From contig JAQGMG010000017.1 of the NCBI GenBank assembly GCA_028292485.1, forward strand, positions 124,001 through 188,000: a stretch of 64,000 nt of DNA, read 5' to 3'. Below are positions 1 to 8,566 of the stretch, in pieces (positions within the stretch are counted from its first letter, which is position 1; each line of letters opens with the position of its first letter). The notes under the pieces are model-generated. The model saw nothing but the letters and a program-made list of their open reading frames with translations. It did no database searches and was not told the origin of the DNA. The DNA comes from Rhodocyclales bacterium. GTDB lineage: Bacteria > Pseudomonadota > Gammaproteobacteria > Burkholderiales > Rhodocyclaceae. A program made the translations under genes and the position numbers.

Positions 1-2001
1 CATCTGCCCTGGACGCGGCACATCGACTTCTTCGCCCCCTGCCATCATCGCTGCAGCGAGGCGGGTATCGTGGCCGAATATTGGCCGCTGAGCGTGCCTG
101 ACCGTGGCGCCCGCTCGCATGATGCGGGCAGCTTTGGTCAAGGTGAAAAACTGATCTCCTGCACCAGCGGCGTATGGAGCAAGTTCGACGAAGCCTATGC
201 TTTTCACTATGCCGATGTCGTAGTGGATATTCTGGCTACGACCGGCGGAAAGCACGTGCACATCGGCGGCATTCCCGATGAAGCATTTGCCAGGATCCAT
301 GCCGGGCTGAATGGGCGCGGCATCGCGCCTGTACGCTTCAAGCACCTGCCACAAGTCCCTTCGGTATGGGACGCGTTGCTCACCAACCAGGTCGACCTTT
401 ACATCAGCTCGTTCCCGCTCGGCGGCGGCCGCGCCATCACGGAAGCACTCGGCGCAGGCATCCCGCTCATCACACATCGCCATCACCTGGAGCCGTTGCT
501 CGGAGCCTGCGGCCTCGGCCCTGCCGATACGTGGAACTGGTCCACCCCAGCGGAATTGCTGAGCATCCTCGCCGGGCTCAGCACCGAGGAACTCGCCCGT
601 CGCTCACGCGAAGCACGTCAGCATTACCTGCAGCATCACGCGCCGGATATCTTCAGAAAGTGCATGCAGACGGGAGAGTCCCCACCGCTGCCCGCCCACA
701 TTCCCCAGGCAGGCGACCGGCTGGCCAGCTACCTGTTGCGCTCGACGGTGCGCAGCGAGAGCCACGCGCGCGTGCTCGATGAGCTGCACAAACGGGTGGA
801 AGCGCTCGATGCGGCAAGACCGGCCGAGCCTGCAGCGGCAGTGAAAAATTCTGCACCCAGCGGCCTCACTCGCGCCATCGCGTTTTATGACAACGGCGAT
901 TTTATCGAAGCTGCAGCAGCATTTACCGAACTACACGAACAGCAGCCTGCCGAGCCGCTGATCCTTCTTCATCTCGGCCTGATTGCACTCCGGTCCGGCA
1001 TGCAGGAGGACGCCGGTGTCTTCTTCGACCACGCCGTAGCATGCTCACAGGACGCGGCGAACACGCAAGCTGCGATCGGGCAGCGCTGCCTCGCACTTGG
1101 CGCGCTGGAGCTCGCTGCCATTTACCTTGAAGCTGCAATACGTGCCGAGCCCTCCTTAGTGGGCGCCTTGGCGCTGCTGACCGATGCGCTGCAGCAACAA
1201 GGGCACACGCAGCGTGCGCTCGCGTTGCTCAAGCCACTGCTGCAAGAGAAGACGCCGCCTGCCGAGATATTGCAGCGGGTCGTTCACCTGGCTGCCGCCG
1301 CGGGTGACGCCGATACCGAACTCGCCGCCTGCCTGCTCGCTCGCAGCCAACCGGGCTATCACAGCCGCGCACTTCAGCTGATGGGCCAACGCGATGTGGC
1401 AGCCAGCGTGCTGCTCGATGAGAGCCGGCGCTTCGTGGCAGCACATGCCAGCGCGCCGCACGCCACGTTGCCAGCAGGCTCTCGCACCCGGCTGCGCGTA
1501 GGCTTCGTCGTGGGATACATCGCGGCGAACGAAGTTGCCCAAGGTCTTGAACCCCTGCTCTGCGATCTGGATGCCAAGCGCTTCGATACCTTGTTGTTCT
1601 TCGATGAGATCCGCGACGCCACGACTGCGCAGCGTCTCGCGCTCATCGTCGATGAGTCGCACGGGTTCTCAGGCATGAACGCAGAGGCCACAAAGCAGCT
1701 GATACAAACACGCCGCGTCGATGTACTGGTCAACTTCGAATGGCATAATCACCTGCGCGCGCTGATGATCTTCGCCCTGCGCGCGGCGCCGGTGCAGATC
1801 AATTTCAGCCAGCCGGCACGCAGCAGCGCGCTATCCAATATGGATTACGCCGTGGCTGATATTGGCGATGCCGCCGCGTTCACCGAACGCATCCTGCCTC
1901 TGCCGGACAGCGCCGACACGACGGCTTACGCACGCAATGTCGGCGAGCTTCTGCTCACTGCCTGGCAACAGAGCGGCGGCACGCTGGAGGCACGCACATG
2001 A
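1..2001 (+). CDS. TPR/glycosyltransferase fusion with degenerate GT41 half (5' end outside window)
   Basis: The frame is open from base 1, so the start lies upstream; the GTG at 70 is probably internal. Visible segments in order: a GT-B-like half (about residues 1-225 from base 1) with the GGGRAITEALGAGIPLIT stretch typical of a nucleotide-sugar-binding subdomain; a linker; TPR-like helices (about 285-465); and a C-terminal segment starting TRLRVGFVVGYI that resembles the N-terminal subdomain of SPINDLY/GT41 O-GlcNAc transferases. That last part lacks the second Rossmann subdomain, and the GT41 His of HAVGR-type motifs is replaced (NEVAQG). It overlaps the next gene by ATGA, so they are probably co-translated. 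The role is inferred: protein or glycan glycosylation, with the C-terminal part perhaps only a scaffold. Confidence 0.72.
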   Translation, partial: HLPWTRHIDFFAPCHHRCSEAGIVAEYWPLSVPDRGARSHDAGSFGQGEKLISCTSGVWSKFDEAYAFHYADVVVDILATTGGKHVHIGGIPDEAFARIHAGLNGRGIAPVRFKHLPQVPSVWDALLTNQVDLYISSFPLGGGRAITEALGAGIPLITHRHHLEPLLGACGLGPADTWNWSTPAELLSILAGLSTEELARRSREARQHYLQHHAPDIFRKCMQTGESPPLPAHIPQAGDRLASYLLRSTVRSESHARVLDELHKRVEALDAARPAEPAAAVKNSAPSGLTRAIAFYDNGDFIEAAAAFTELHEQQPAEPLILLHLGLIALRSGMQEDAGVFFDHAVACSQDAANTQAAIGQRCLALGALELAAIYLEAAIRAEPSLVGALALLTDALQQQGHTQRALALLKPLLQEKTPPAEILQRVVHLAAAAGDADTELAACLLARSQPGYHSRALQLMGQRDVAASVLLDESRRFVAAHASAPHATLPAGSRTRLRVGFVVGYIAANEVAQGLEPLLCDLDAKRFDTLLFFDEIRDATTAQRLALIVDESHGFSGMNAEATKQLIQTRRVDVLVNFEWHNHLRALMIFALRAAPVQINFSQPARSSALSNMDYAVADIGDAAAFTERILPLPDSADTTAYARNVGELLLTAWQQSGGTLEART

Positions 2002-2834
2002 GGACGCCAAAATGGTCCGTCATTATCTGCAGCATCAATGCGGCAAAATTTGCGCAGGTCACGCAATGCTACGAGCGCCTGCTGGCAGGTCGCTCGCACG
2101 AAATCATCGGCATCCACGATGCGGCTTCGCTATGCGAAGGCTATAACCGTGGGATCGCACAAGCGCAAGGCGAAGTCCTCGTTTTTTCCCACGATGACAT
2201 CATCATTCTTGACGCACCTCTTGGGACGCGCTTCGCCGACAAGGTGGAACAGCGTCTGGACAATCATGCATTGCTGGGCTTCGCTGGCACGACAGAAGTC
2301 CGCGATGCCCACTGGTGGGCGGCCGGACCAAAAAGTCAGAGAGGCGCCATCGCTCATGCCGCGCCCGACGCGCGCATGCTGTCGCTCTTCGTCTATGGCG
2401 TTGGCGCTTCAGCGGTCGATCGCGTACAGGCCATCGACGGGCTGTGCATGATCGCGCATCGCCGTGCCGTAGACGCCGTCACTTTCGATGCGATGCACTT
2501 CGATGGCTTCCACCTTTACGACATGGACTTCAGCTATCGCGTGCATCTTGCCGGGCTTGGCGTCGCAGTCATGAGCGACGTACCGATCATCCACATGTCC
2601 AGCGGTGGTTTCGACACAGTCTGGCAGCACTATCGCGAGCGTTTTCTGCACAAGCATGCTGTGTCGCTCGGGCTGGATCCGGACGTCCCCATTCCCGCGC
2701 TGCAGCCCCTCAACGCACGCGTCGCCGACTTCCAGAGTCCGGCAGAGTTGCTCGCTGCATGGCAACCGGGACTATTGCGACGCGCGACGATTGCACTTCT
2801 GAAAAGTACATCGTCTTTTCCGGAAGCCACATGA
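1998..2834 (+). CDS. GT2-like glycosyltransferase (StrF-type)
   Basis: A 278-residue protein beginning WSVIICSINAAKF, the usual opening strand of GT-A enzymes. The segment CEGYNRGIAQAQGEVLVFSHDD carries the conserved GYNxG turn and an HDD acidic motif in the position of the metal-binding DXD. This pattern matches the StrF-type branch of the GT2 superfamily. A later HFDGFHLYDMDFSYR stretch resembles the acceptor-side E/D motif. There are no membrane segments, so it is cytoplasmic. Its start overlaps the preceding stop (ATGA). Donor and acceptor cannot be read from the sequence; context suggests transfer of a modified sugar to a protein or glycan. Confidence 0.72.
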   Translation: MRTPKWSVIICSINAAKFAQVTQCYERLLAGRSHEIIGIHDAASLCEGYNRGIAQAQGEVLVFSHDDIIILDAPLGTRFADKVEQRLDNHALLGFAGTTEVRDAHWWAAGPKSQRGAIAHAAPDARMLSLFVYGVGASAVDRVQAIDGLCMIAHRRAVDAVTFDAMHFDGFHLYDMDFSYRVHLAGLGVAVMSDVPIIHMSSGGFDTVWQHYRERFLHKHAVSLGLDPDVPIPALQPLNARVADFQSPAELLAAWQPGLLRRATIALLKSTSSFPEAT

Positions 2835-2852
2835 GGCAGAAAAATCTCTCAT

Positions 2853-3014
2853 CCCGTCATTCCCGCGAAAGCGGGAATCCACTTCTACGCAATAGGCCCG
2901 CTTGCGCAGTGAGGTGGATTCCCGCCGCAGCCCTCTCCCCCAACCCCTCTCCCGCAAGCGGGAGAGGGGAGCATCGTGCGGCTGCGCCAGTTGCAAAGCT
3001 GGCGGGAATGACGG
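2853..3014. repeat. CGTCATTCCCGC-family repeat carrying a nested second repeat
   Basis: The first hairpin (CGTCATTCCCGCGAAAGCGGGAA) is intact at about 2855-2880. The second, reading GTGGATTCCCGC at 2914 and GCGGGAATGACGG ending at 3014, is split by about 75 bases of another repeat. The inserted part contains a perfect 12-bp stem, CCCCTCTCCCGC/GCGGGAGAGGGG with an AA loop, at 2944-2969. The intact form of the host element is seen at 43445-43533. It fills the gap between two glycosyltransferase genes. Confidence 0.8.
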
Positions 3015-3035
3015 TTTCTTGAACTGCCAGCCAAG

Positions 3036-4883
3036 ATGAACACCCCCACCAAACAAGACCTCACCGAGTCAGCACAAACGCTCTCGCTGCAAGGAGCCTG
3101 GGCGGCCGCCAGCGATGCATGGCAACGCGTTACCGAACACGACCCGCGAGACGCACGCGCCTGGAACAATCTCGGCCTCACCCTGGCCCGCGCCGGGCAT
3201 TACCCGGAAGCCATCGACGCATTCACAGCGGGTATGCAGCACGGCCTGCCCGCCGACGAGGTCGCTGCCGGTACGGGGCTGGTTTTCTGCCTGCGGCAGC
3301 AGTACGACGTGGCGCGCGAGAACCTGGAAATGGCTGTCGCCAGCAATCCGGCCAACCTGTCGGCCTGGAGCAATCTGGTGATCTCCTATGCGCGCCTCGG
3401 GCTCATTGAAAAAGCCTTCCAGGCTGCCAAGCATGTGCTGGGCCTGGACCCGGACAATCTCAGCGCTTTAGGTAGCCTTGCCTCCCTGTGCAAAGACCTT
3501 GGCATGCCGGACGAGGCGCTCGCCTGGGCACGCCGCGCGGCAGAGGCAGCGCCAGATCAACCTCATCTGATCTCCAACCTGATATGGGCCATGTTGCATG
3601 CCGACGGCATCAACGGTCATGACATGCTCGACGCAGGGCTGGAGTTCGACCGACGAGCCCGGGCGTCGATTCAATCGTGGCCGTTGCCGTTCCCTCCCCC
3701 CACGGGAGAGGGTGGCCCGTCAGGGCCGGGAGCGGGGCTGGGGTCGGACACCGTGCCACTTCAGCCATCCCACCCCTCCCCCGAGCATCTTGCTACTACG
3801 CGCCTAAAGGTGGGCTGGCTCAGTGGCGATCTGCGCAATCATGCCGTAGGTCGTTTCGTCATCCCCGTTCTGGAGGCGCTCGATCCACGGCGTATCGAAT
3901 CCGTCGTCTACAACACGGGTCACATCGACGACGAATTTTCCGCACGAGCGCGCAAGGCATCCAGCGCATGGCATGACGTGGGCGGGATGAGCGATGCGCA
4001 ACTCGTTGCACTCATACGCAACGATAACCTGCACCTGCTCATCGACCTGGCCGGCCACACGGACGGCTCACGCCTTTCCGCGCTAGCGCGTCGCACGGCG
4101 CCCATGCAGGCTAGCTGGCTCGGCTTTCCAGGCACGACCGGGCTCTCGACAATCGACCACGTATTTGTACCGCCCGACCCCGTGCTGCTCGCCGGCCAAT
4201 GGTGTTCGGAAACGCCGCTTGCCCTGCCCGGCTGCTACTGCGTGCGCGAGCCATTGGCAATCGACGTCGCGCCGCGTCAACCGCGTGCAGGGGGCGCACC
4301 TTTCACCTTCGGCAGCCTCAACAATCTAGCCAAGCTGAGTCCGGCAACCATCGCAGTCTGGGCCGCAATTCTCCAGAACGAACCCAAGGCACGCCTGATC
4401 CTCGTTGCCACGAGCGGTGACAATGGGGTGTTGGCGGATGACCTGAAGGCGCGCTTCGCCGCGCACGGTGCCGATCCGTCGCAGCTCGATATACGCGGCC
4501 GTATGGATTACGAAGCCTACCGCGCCTGCTGGCGCGAGATCGACCTGGCGCTGGATCCCTTCCCGTTCAATGGCGGCACCACCAGCTTCGATGCCTTGTG
4601 CGCAGGCACGCCCTTCGTAACGCTTGCCGGCGATGCGCTTCATTCGCGTATGGGACGCAACCTGCTCGAGGCAGTTGGTCTCTCCGACCTGATTGCCGCC
4701 ACGGTGGAAGAATACATCGTAAAGGCCGTCACGCTGGCACGATCTCCTGAACAACTGGCGCGGTTGCACGCCAGCTTGCCGCAACGACTGCGCGATAGCG
4801 TCCTGACCGATGTGCCAGGATTTGCGCGCGGCCTCGAAGCCCTTTTTCTAGAGATCGCGGCGCGGGGTACGCCGCCGCCCTGA
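3036..4883 (+). CDS. TPR-containing O-GlcNAc transferase-like (SPINDLY/GT41) glycosyltransferase
   Basis: A 615-residue cytoplasmic protein. Residues 1-190 are TPR repeats (WNNLGLTLARAGHYPEAIDAF, WSNLVISYARLGLIEKAF), usually used to bind acceptor proteins. Residues 255-610 form a full GT41 catalytic region: RLKVGWLSGDLRNHAVGRF with His269, DLAGHTDGSR, GFPGTTG, FTFGSLNNLAKLSP, and the donor-binding FNGGTTSFDALCAGTPFVT. All hallmark motifs missing from the protein encoded at 1-2001 are present, so this copy is probably the active one. Bacterial relatives often modify flagellin or other surface proteins; that role here is inference. The linker at about residues 218-250 is encoded by a dispersed repeat (see 3690-3780). 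Confidence 0.82.
   Translation: MNTPTKQDLTESAQTLSLQGAWAAASDAWQRVTEHDPRDARAWNNLGLTLARAGHYPEAIDAFTAGMQHGLPADEVAAGTGLVFCLRQQYDVARENLEMAVASNPANLSAWSNLVISYARLGLIEKAFQAAKHVLGLDPDNLSALGSLASLCKDLGMPDEALAWARRAAEAAPDQPHLISNLIWAMLHADGINGHDMLDAGLEFDRRARASIQSWPLPFPPPTGEGGPSGPGAGLGSDTVPLQPSHPSPEHLATTRLKVGWLSGDLRNHAVGRFVIPVLEALDPRRIESVVYNTGHIDDEFSARARKASSAWHDVGGMSDAQLVALIRNDNLHLLIDLAGHTDGSRLSALARRTAPMQASWLGFPGTTGLSTIDHVFVPPDPVLLAGQWCSETPLALPGCYCVREPLAIDVAPRQPRAGGAPFTFGSLNNLAKLSPATIAVWAAILQNEPKARLILVATSGDNGVLADDLKARFAAHGADPSQLDIRGRMDYEAYRACWREIDLALDPFPFNGGTTSFDALCAGTPFVTLAGDALHSRMGRNLLEAVGLSDLIAATVEEYIVKAVTLARSPEQLARLHASLPQRLRDSVLTDVPGFARGLEALFLEIAARGTPPP
3690..3780. repeat. CCCTCTCC/GGAGAGGG repeat inside a coding region
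   Basis: Reads GTTCCCTCCCCCCACGGGAG then AGGGTGGCCCGTCAGGGCCG, closely matching the intergenic element starting at 42421 (GTTCCCTCTCCATTAGGGAG, AGGGTGGTGCGTCAGCACCG). It keeps the reading frame of the GT41 gene open and encodes a Pro/Gly-rich linker between the TPR and catalytic regions. Confidence 0.75.
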
Positions 4884-5054
4884 AGCCAATCGTCACAGCC
4901 AGATCCATGCTCAGGCTTGTACGGCAGCGTTCTGGCCCTCCAGATCACGGCGCGCGATGCCGGAAATAGGCGCCAATCGGGCCGGTATATCGGACCATTC
5001 CCTATGCCAGCGAGGCGATAGCATGGTTTCGTACAATTTTGCCGAGCGAACGCC

Positions 5055-5483
5055 ATGGCGCTATCCGACTGCCGCCTTATCGAACTACCAAAAATCAATG
5101 ATGTGCGCGGCAACCTCACCTTTGTAGAGGGCGACCGACACATCCCTTTCGACATCAAGCGTGTGTATTACCTGTATGACGTGCCTGGCGGCTCGGACCG
5201 TGGCGGACACGCACATGCCAATCTCCACCAGTTCATGATCGCCATGTCAGGCAGCTTCGATGTAGTGCTCAGCGACGGCGACCGCGAGCGACGCTACCAC
5301 CTCAATCGCTCCTACAACGGCATCTACATCTGCCCGATGACCTGGCGCTATCTCGACAACTTCTCGTCGAACTCGGTGTGCCTGGTGCTGGCTTCGGCGT
5401 ACTACGACGAATCGGACTACTTCCGCGACAAGGACGACTTCATGGCGGCAGTGCGCGCGCGCGGGCAAAATGGCATACCCTGA
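5055..5483 (+). CDS. dTDP-sugar 3,4-ketoisomerase (FdtA/WxcM-type cupin)
   Basis: A 142-residue cupin of the FdtA/QdtA family, which converts dTDP-4-keto-6-deoxyglucose to the 3-keto isomer before 3-amination. Evidence: the N-terminal RLIELPKINDVRGNLTFVE, the GGHAHANLHQF segment with the family's paired histidines (His52, His54), and the C-terminal [18 protein letters not shown] with YDESDYFRD. Length is typical of the family. The product would feed the aminotransferase at 6635, but a secreted-protein gene on the other strand separates them. A second, decayed copy directly precedes that aminotransferase. The exact stereochemistry (FdtA versus QdtA) cannot be told by eye. Confidence 0.88.
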   Translation: MALSDCRLIELPKINDVRGNLTFVEGDRHIPFDIKRVYYLYDVPGGSDRGGHAHANLHQFMIAMSGSFDVVLSDGDRERRYHLNRSYNGIYICPMTWRYLDNFSSNSVCLVLASAYYDESDYFRDKDDFMAAVRARGQNGIP

Positions 5484-5533
5484 ACATCGGCACTTGCCCG
5501 AGCACACTCGCCATCAAACAGTGCATTCAAAGT

Positions 5534-5560
5534 AAATATCCCCTGACTTCGGGGATATTT
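5534..5560 (+). terminator. Hairpin downstream of the ketoisomerase gene
   Basis: A perfect 10-bp stem AAATATCCCC/GGGGATATTT with a 7-nt loop, 51 bases after the ketoisomerase stop. The arm ends in TTT, then AACAGG, so the T-tract is short. It lies between convergent genes and may act in both directions. Confidence 0.65.
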
Positions 5561-5593
5561 AACAGGCTCTGTTCAAAAAAAAGGAAATCCCTT

Positions 5594-5986
5594 TTAGCGA
5601 AGTAATACGTTACTCAGCACCTTGGCCGATGAATCCCGAATCTCCATGGAACCGCGCACATTCGCTGCCGACGGAGAAAAGGTAATCGTGCATACGTTGC
5701 CACTTACAGCGGCTGTTATGTTCGCAACAAAAGCGCAAATCGCACCGTCCGCAACAGAACTGCTACAACTATCAAAAGCGATGGTCTGCGTTCCATAAAC
5801 CTCGCTATAGATGTTCTTGGCGGTAACACTTACAGCGCCTGGCCCAGCGTTGTATATATAACAGACCACCTTAGTTTGTGTAGCGCCACCTGAGCCTATG
5901 CCGGACAATGTTTCCGCATGAGCCGATGCTGCGACACAAAGCAATGCAGCAACCATATGCACCTTGTAACACTTGAGAATGTTCAT
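5594..5986 (-). CDS. Small secreted protein of unknown function
   Basis: A 130-residue protein with a clear Sec signal peptide: basic start MNILKCYKVH, hydrophobic core MVAALLCVAA, and an AHA-type cleavage site near residue 24. The mature part is rich in Ser, Ala, Val and Thr with three or four cysteines (VVCYIY, DSCSSS, AICAFV, NVCTIT) and looks like a small beta-sandwich. No family is recognised. Base composition is more AT-rich than the surrounding glycan genes, and it runs against them between two copies of a ketoisomerase gene, which suggests a later insertion. Periplasmic or extracellular location is inferred from the signal peptide. Confidence 0.7.
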   Translation of the reverse strand: MNILKCYKVHMVAALLCVAASAHAETLSGIGSGGATQTKVVCYIYNAGPGAVSVTAKNIYSEVYGTQTIAFDSCSSSVADGAICAFVANITAAVSGNVCTITFSPSAANVRGSMEIRDSSAKVLSNVLLR

Positions 5987-6332
5987 TGCCCTCTCCTATT
6001 GATTCATAATGAAAACCAACCAACCATCCTCTGCCATACGACATCGGCGAAAGTGAATTATGACGATAGCACATCATTTTCATCTTTCAAGACCGTCATC
6101 CAGATGCTTGCCACGCGCTCACAAGGAATCAATCAGTCTCTTCGGAAACCTGACATATTCGGAAATCGGCTCTCTCACCGGGCAATAACCCTAGACAGCT
6201 TCGATATAAAGGAAAAACCGGCCATTTATCGGATCATGGTCCCGCACTACACCGGGTAGCATCCTGTGCTATGGCTGGCTCCCTCTTGAATTCTGAATAG
6301 CTCATGCCATACGCACAGTACAGGAGTTACGG
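5987..6332. other. AT-richer intergenic stretch, no gene seen
   Basis: No supported gene. It holds the upstream region of the secreted-protein gene (- strand) and, at its + strand end, an ACAGGAGTTACGG ribosome-binding site leading into the ATG at 6333. Composition is lower in GC than either flank, like the secreted-protein gene itself. Confidence 0.5.
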
Positions 6333-6638
6333 ATGGCAAGAAACGCATGCAAAATCGTCGAGCGACCCAAGCCCCGCGGTATCCGGATCGACCCGAATTT
6401 TCCCGAAGGCGAGTGCAACTTCGCTTTTGGCAGCAAACCTAGCCACCTCCGCTCTCATGCAAACAATGCCATCGGTCCCGGCAACAGCATGCACATCAGC
6501 CCGATGACCCGGCGCCATCTCGACAATTTCTCATCCAACTCGGTGTGCCTGGTGCTGGCTTCAGAGTATTACGACGAGGCGGATTACTTCCGCGAGAAAG
6601 GCGACTTCATGGCTGCCGTGCACGCCCAGACGAAATGA
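6333..6638 (+). pseudogene. Decayed second copy of the sugar 3,4-ketoisomerase
   Basis: A 101-codon frame whose C-terminus, [16 protein letters not shown] then [18 protein letters not shown], is nearly the same as that of the enzyme at 5055-5483, and whose N-terminus (CKIVERPKP...) is distantly similar. The central cupin strands are lost: the protein is about 40 residues shorter and lacks the GGHAHANLH metal/active-site segment. The frame keeps a good ribosome-binding site and overlaps the aminotransferase start by ATGA. It may persist as a translational-coupling leader even if its product is inactive. A diverged functional small protein is possible but less likely. Confidence 0.72.
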
Positions 6639-7723
6639 CAACCGCATTCCTCGATCTCGGCACCGCGCATACTGCCTGCCGCGAAGAGCTGCAGGCAACG
6701 TTTGCGCGGGTGCTGGACAAGGGGCATTTCATTCTTGGCGAGGAAGTCGAGGCTTTCGAAGCAGAGTTCGCGCAATACTGCGGCGTGCCGCATTGCATCG
6801 GTGTCGGCAACGGCCTCGACGCCTTGCTCCTGATCCTGCGTGCCATGGGCATCGGCCCCGGCGACGAAGTCATCGTGCCGGCGCACACCTTTATCGCAAC
6901 CTGGCTGGCCGTCACGCAATGCGGTGCCAGACCCGTTGCCGTTGAATCGCAGACCGCGGGTTACAACATCGATCCCGCCCGTATCGAAGCCGCCATCACA
7001 CCACGCACGCGCGCCATCATCGCAGTGCATCTTTACGGCGAGCCTGCCGACATGGACGCCTTGCAGGCCATAGCGGATCGTCACGGCCTGCGTCTCATCG
7101 AAGATGCAGCGCAGGCCCACGGCGCACGCTACAAGGGTCGACGCACAGGGAGCCTGGCCGATGCGGCCGCGTTCAGCTTTTATCCCACAAAGAATCTGGG
7201 CGCACTCGGCGATGGCGGCGCAGTGACGACGCGCGACCCAGCGCTTGCCGACAGCATCCGGCAGCTGCGCAACTACGGTTCGCGCATCAAATACCAACAC
7301 GATGTAGCGGGCTACAACACGCGCCTGGACGAGCTGCAGGCCGCCCTGCTGCGCGTCAAGCTGCGCCAGCTCGACACGCTCAATGCAGCGCGCCAGCAAG
7401 TTGCGCAACGCTACCTGGAAGCCCTGGCCGACACCCCCGGCTTACGTCTGCCTCACCCTGCTGGCCTTGTCGAGCACGTCTGGCATCTGTTTGTCATACG
7501 CACCCCGCAGCGGGAACAGCTGGCGGCTGCGCTGGGCGCGCGCGGCATTGCGACCATGGTGCACTACCCCACGCCCTGTCATCTGCAAGGCGTCTATCGC
7601 AATGACGGCTACCCTGCCTTGCAGGCGACAAGCACCTTGTGCGGAGAAGTGCTCAGCTTGCCCATGTGGCCCGGGCTGGACCCGGAACCTGTCATCCAGG
7701 CGCTGCAAGAAGCGTCTCTCTGA
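6635..7723 (+). CDS. DegT/DnrJ/EryC1 sugar aminotransferase (FdtB/QdtB-like)
   Basis: A 362-residue PLP enzyme. The start ATG overlaps the previous frame (ATGA). Motifs: [31 protein letters not shown]-type N-terminal region (residues about 56-86), [11 protein letters not shown] with the PLP-binding Asp, [17 protein letters not shown] with the Schiff-base lysine at about residue 186, RNYGS and [11 protein letters not shown]. This is the VioA/FdtB branch that aminates keto-6-deoxy sugar nucleotides. With a 3,4-ketoisomerase in the cluster, amination at C3 is the best inference. Cytoplasmic. The methyltransferase gene follows after 15 bases. Confidence 0.88.
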   Translation: MTTAFLDLGTAHTACREELQATFARVLDKGHFILGEEVEAFEAEFAQYCGVPHCIGVGNGLDALLLILRAMGIGPGDEVIVPAHTFIATWLAVTQCGARPVAVESQTAGYNIDPARIEAAITPRTRAIIAVHLYGEPADMDALQAIADRHGLRLIEDAAQAHGARYKGRRTGSLADAAAFSFYPTKNLGALGDGGAVTTRDPALADSIRQLRNYGSRIKYQHDVAGYNTRLDELQAALLRVKLRQLDTLNAARQQVAQRYLEALADTPGLRLPHPAGLVEHVWHLFVIRTPQREQLAAALGARGIATMVHYPTPCHLQGVYRNDGYPALQATSTLCGEVLSLPMWPGLDPEPVIQALQEASL

Positions 7724-7738
7724 GCCGATACATACCTT

Positions 7739-8554
7739 ATGGCCAAACCCACCGACCCCACCGTCCCCTCCGACCCGACAAGTACCGATCCGACGCAAAA
7801 CCCCGGTCAAAACCTGAGCCGTTTCGCGAACCTCGGCTTCGAAGACTTTCGCCGCATGGCCAGCGATGCCAGCCTCAGCGCCTGGGAGAAAATCGGCTTT
7901 CCCGACAGTTACCGGCAAGGCGTCGAGCAGCACATCTTTACCGACATCAGCCGCAAGCTGCCAGCATTGAACAGCACACAACAAGTGGTGCTCGACATCG
8001 GGCCAGGCTGCAGTGATCTGCCGCGTCAACTGATTGAACAATGCATCCGCCAGCAGCATCGTCTCGTGCTGATCGACTCCGCGGAGATGCTCGCGCTGCT
8101 TCCCTCGGGACCAGGTGTCGAGAAGCTCGCCGCGCGTTTTCCGGATTGCCCGGAGCTGATCGAATCCCTGCAGGGCCGTGTTCACGCCCTGCTGTGCTAC
8201 TCGGTGTTCCAGTACATTTTCGCCGAAGCCAATATCTGGTCTTTCCTCGATGCCTGCATGTCGCTGCTCGCGCCGGGTGGTGCGATGCTCATAGGCGATA
8301 TCCCGAATATCTCCAGGCGCAAGCGCTTCTTCGCCAGCGAGACGGGCATCGCGTATCACAAGAAATTCGTCGGCCGCGATGAAACGCCCGAGGTATTGTT
8401 CAACCGCCCGGAGCCAGAGTTGATCGACGATGCAGTTGTCATGGCCGTACTTGCCCGCTGTCGCGCTGCAGGCTTCGATGCCTATGTCGTACCGCAAGAC
8501 CCGCTGCTGCCCATGTCCAACCGTCGCGAAGACATCCTGATAAGCAGGCCATAA
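7739..8554 (+). CDS. Class I SAM-dependent methyltransferase
   Basis: A 271-residue protein with a SAM-binding core: VVLDIGPGCSDLPRQLIEQ (motif I, about residue 83), an acidic strand end LVLIDSAEML (motif II), and LLAPGGAMLIGDIPN (post-motif III). The N-terminal 60 residues are Thr/Pro/Asp-rich, then helical. It lies 15 bases after the aminotransferase and 12 bases before the acyltransferase, so it is part of the sugar-modification operon. N- or O-methylation of the amino sugar is an inference; the acceptor cannot be read from sequence. Confidence 0.78.
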   Translation: MAKPTDPTVPSDPTSTDPTQNPGQNLSRFANLGFEDFRRMASDASLSAWEKIGFPDSYRQGVEQHIFTDISRKLPALNSTQQVVLDIGPGCSDLPRQLIEQCIRQQHRLVLIDSAEMLALLPSGPGVEKLAARFPDCPELIESLQGRVHALLCYSVFQYIFAEANIWSFLDACMSLLAPGGAMLIGDIPNISRRKRFFASETGIAYHKKFVGRDETPEVLFNRPEPELIDDAVVMAVLARCRAAGFDAYVVPQDPLLPMSNRREDILISRP

Positions 8555-8566
8555 AAGAAGACAGCC

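Noticed and set aside
5560-5600. AACAGGCTCTGTTC resembling the GGCTCTGTT end of IS6-type elements
   Set aside because: The match is only about nine bases, no matching inverted end was seen near 6300, and no transposase is present.
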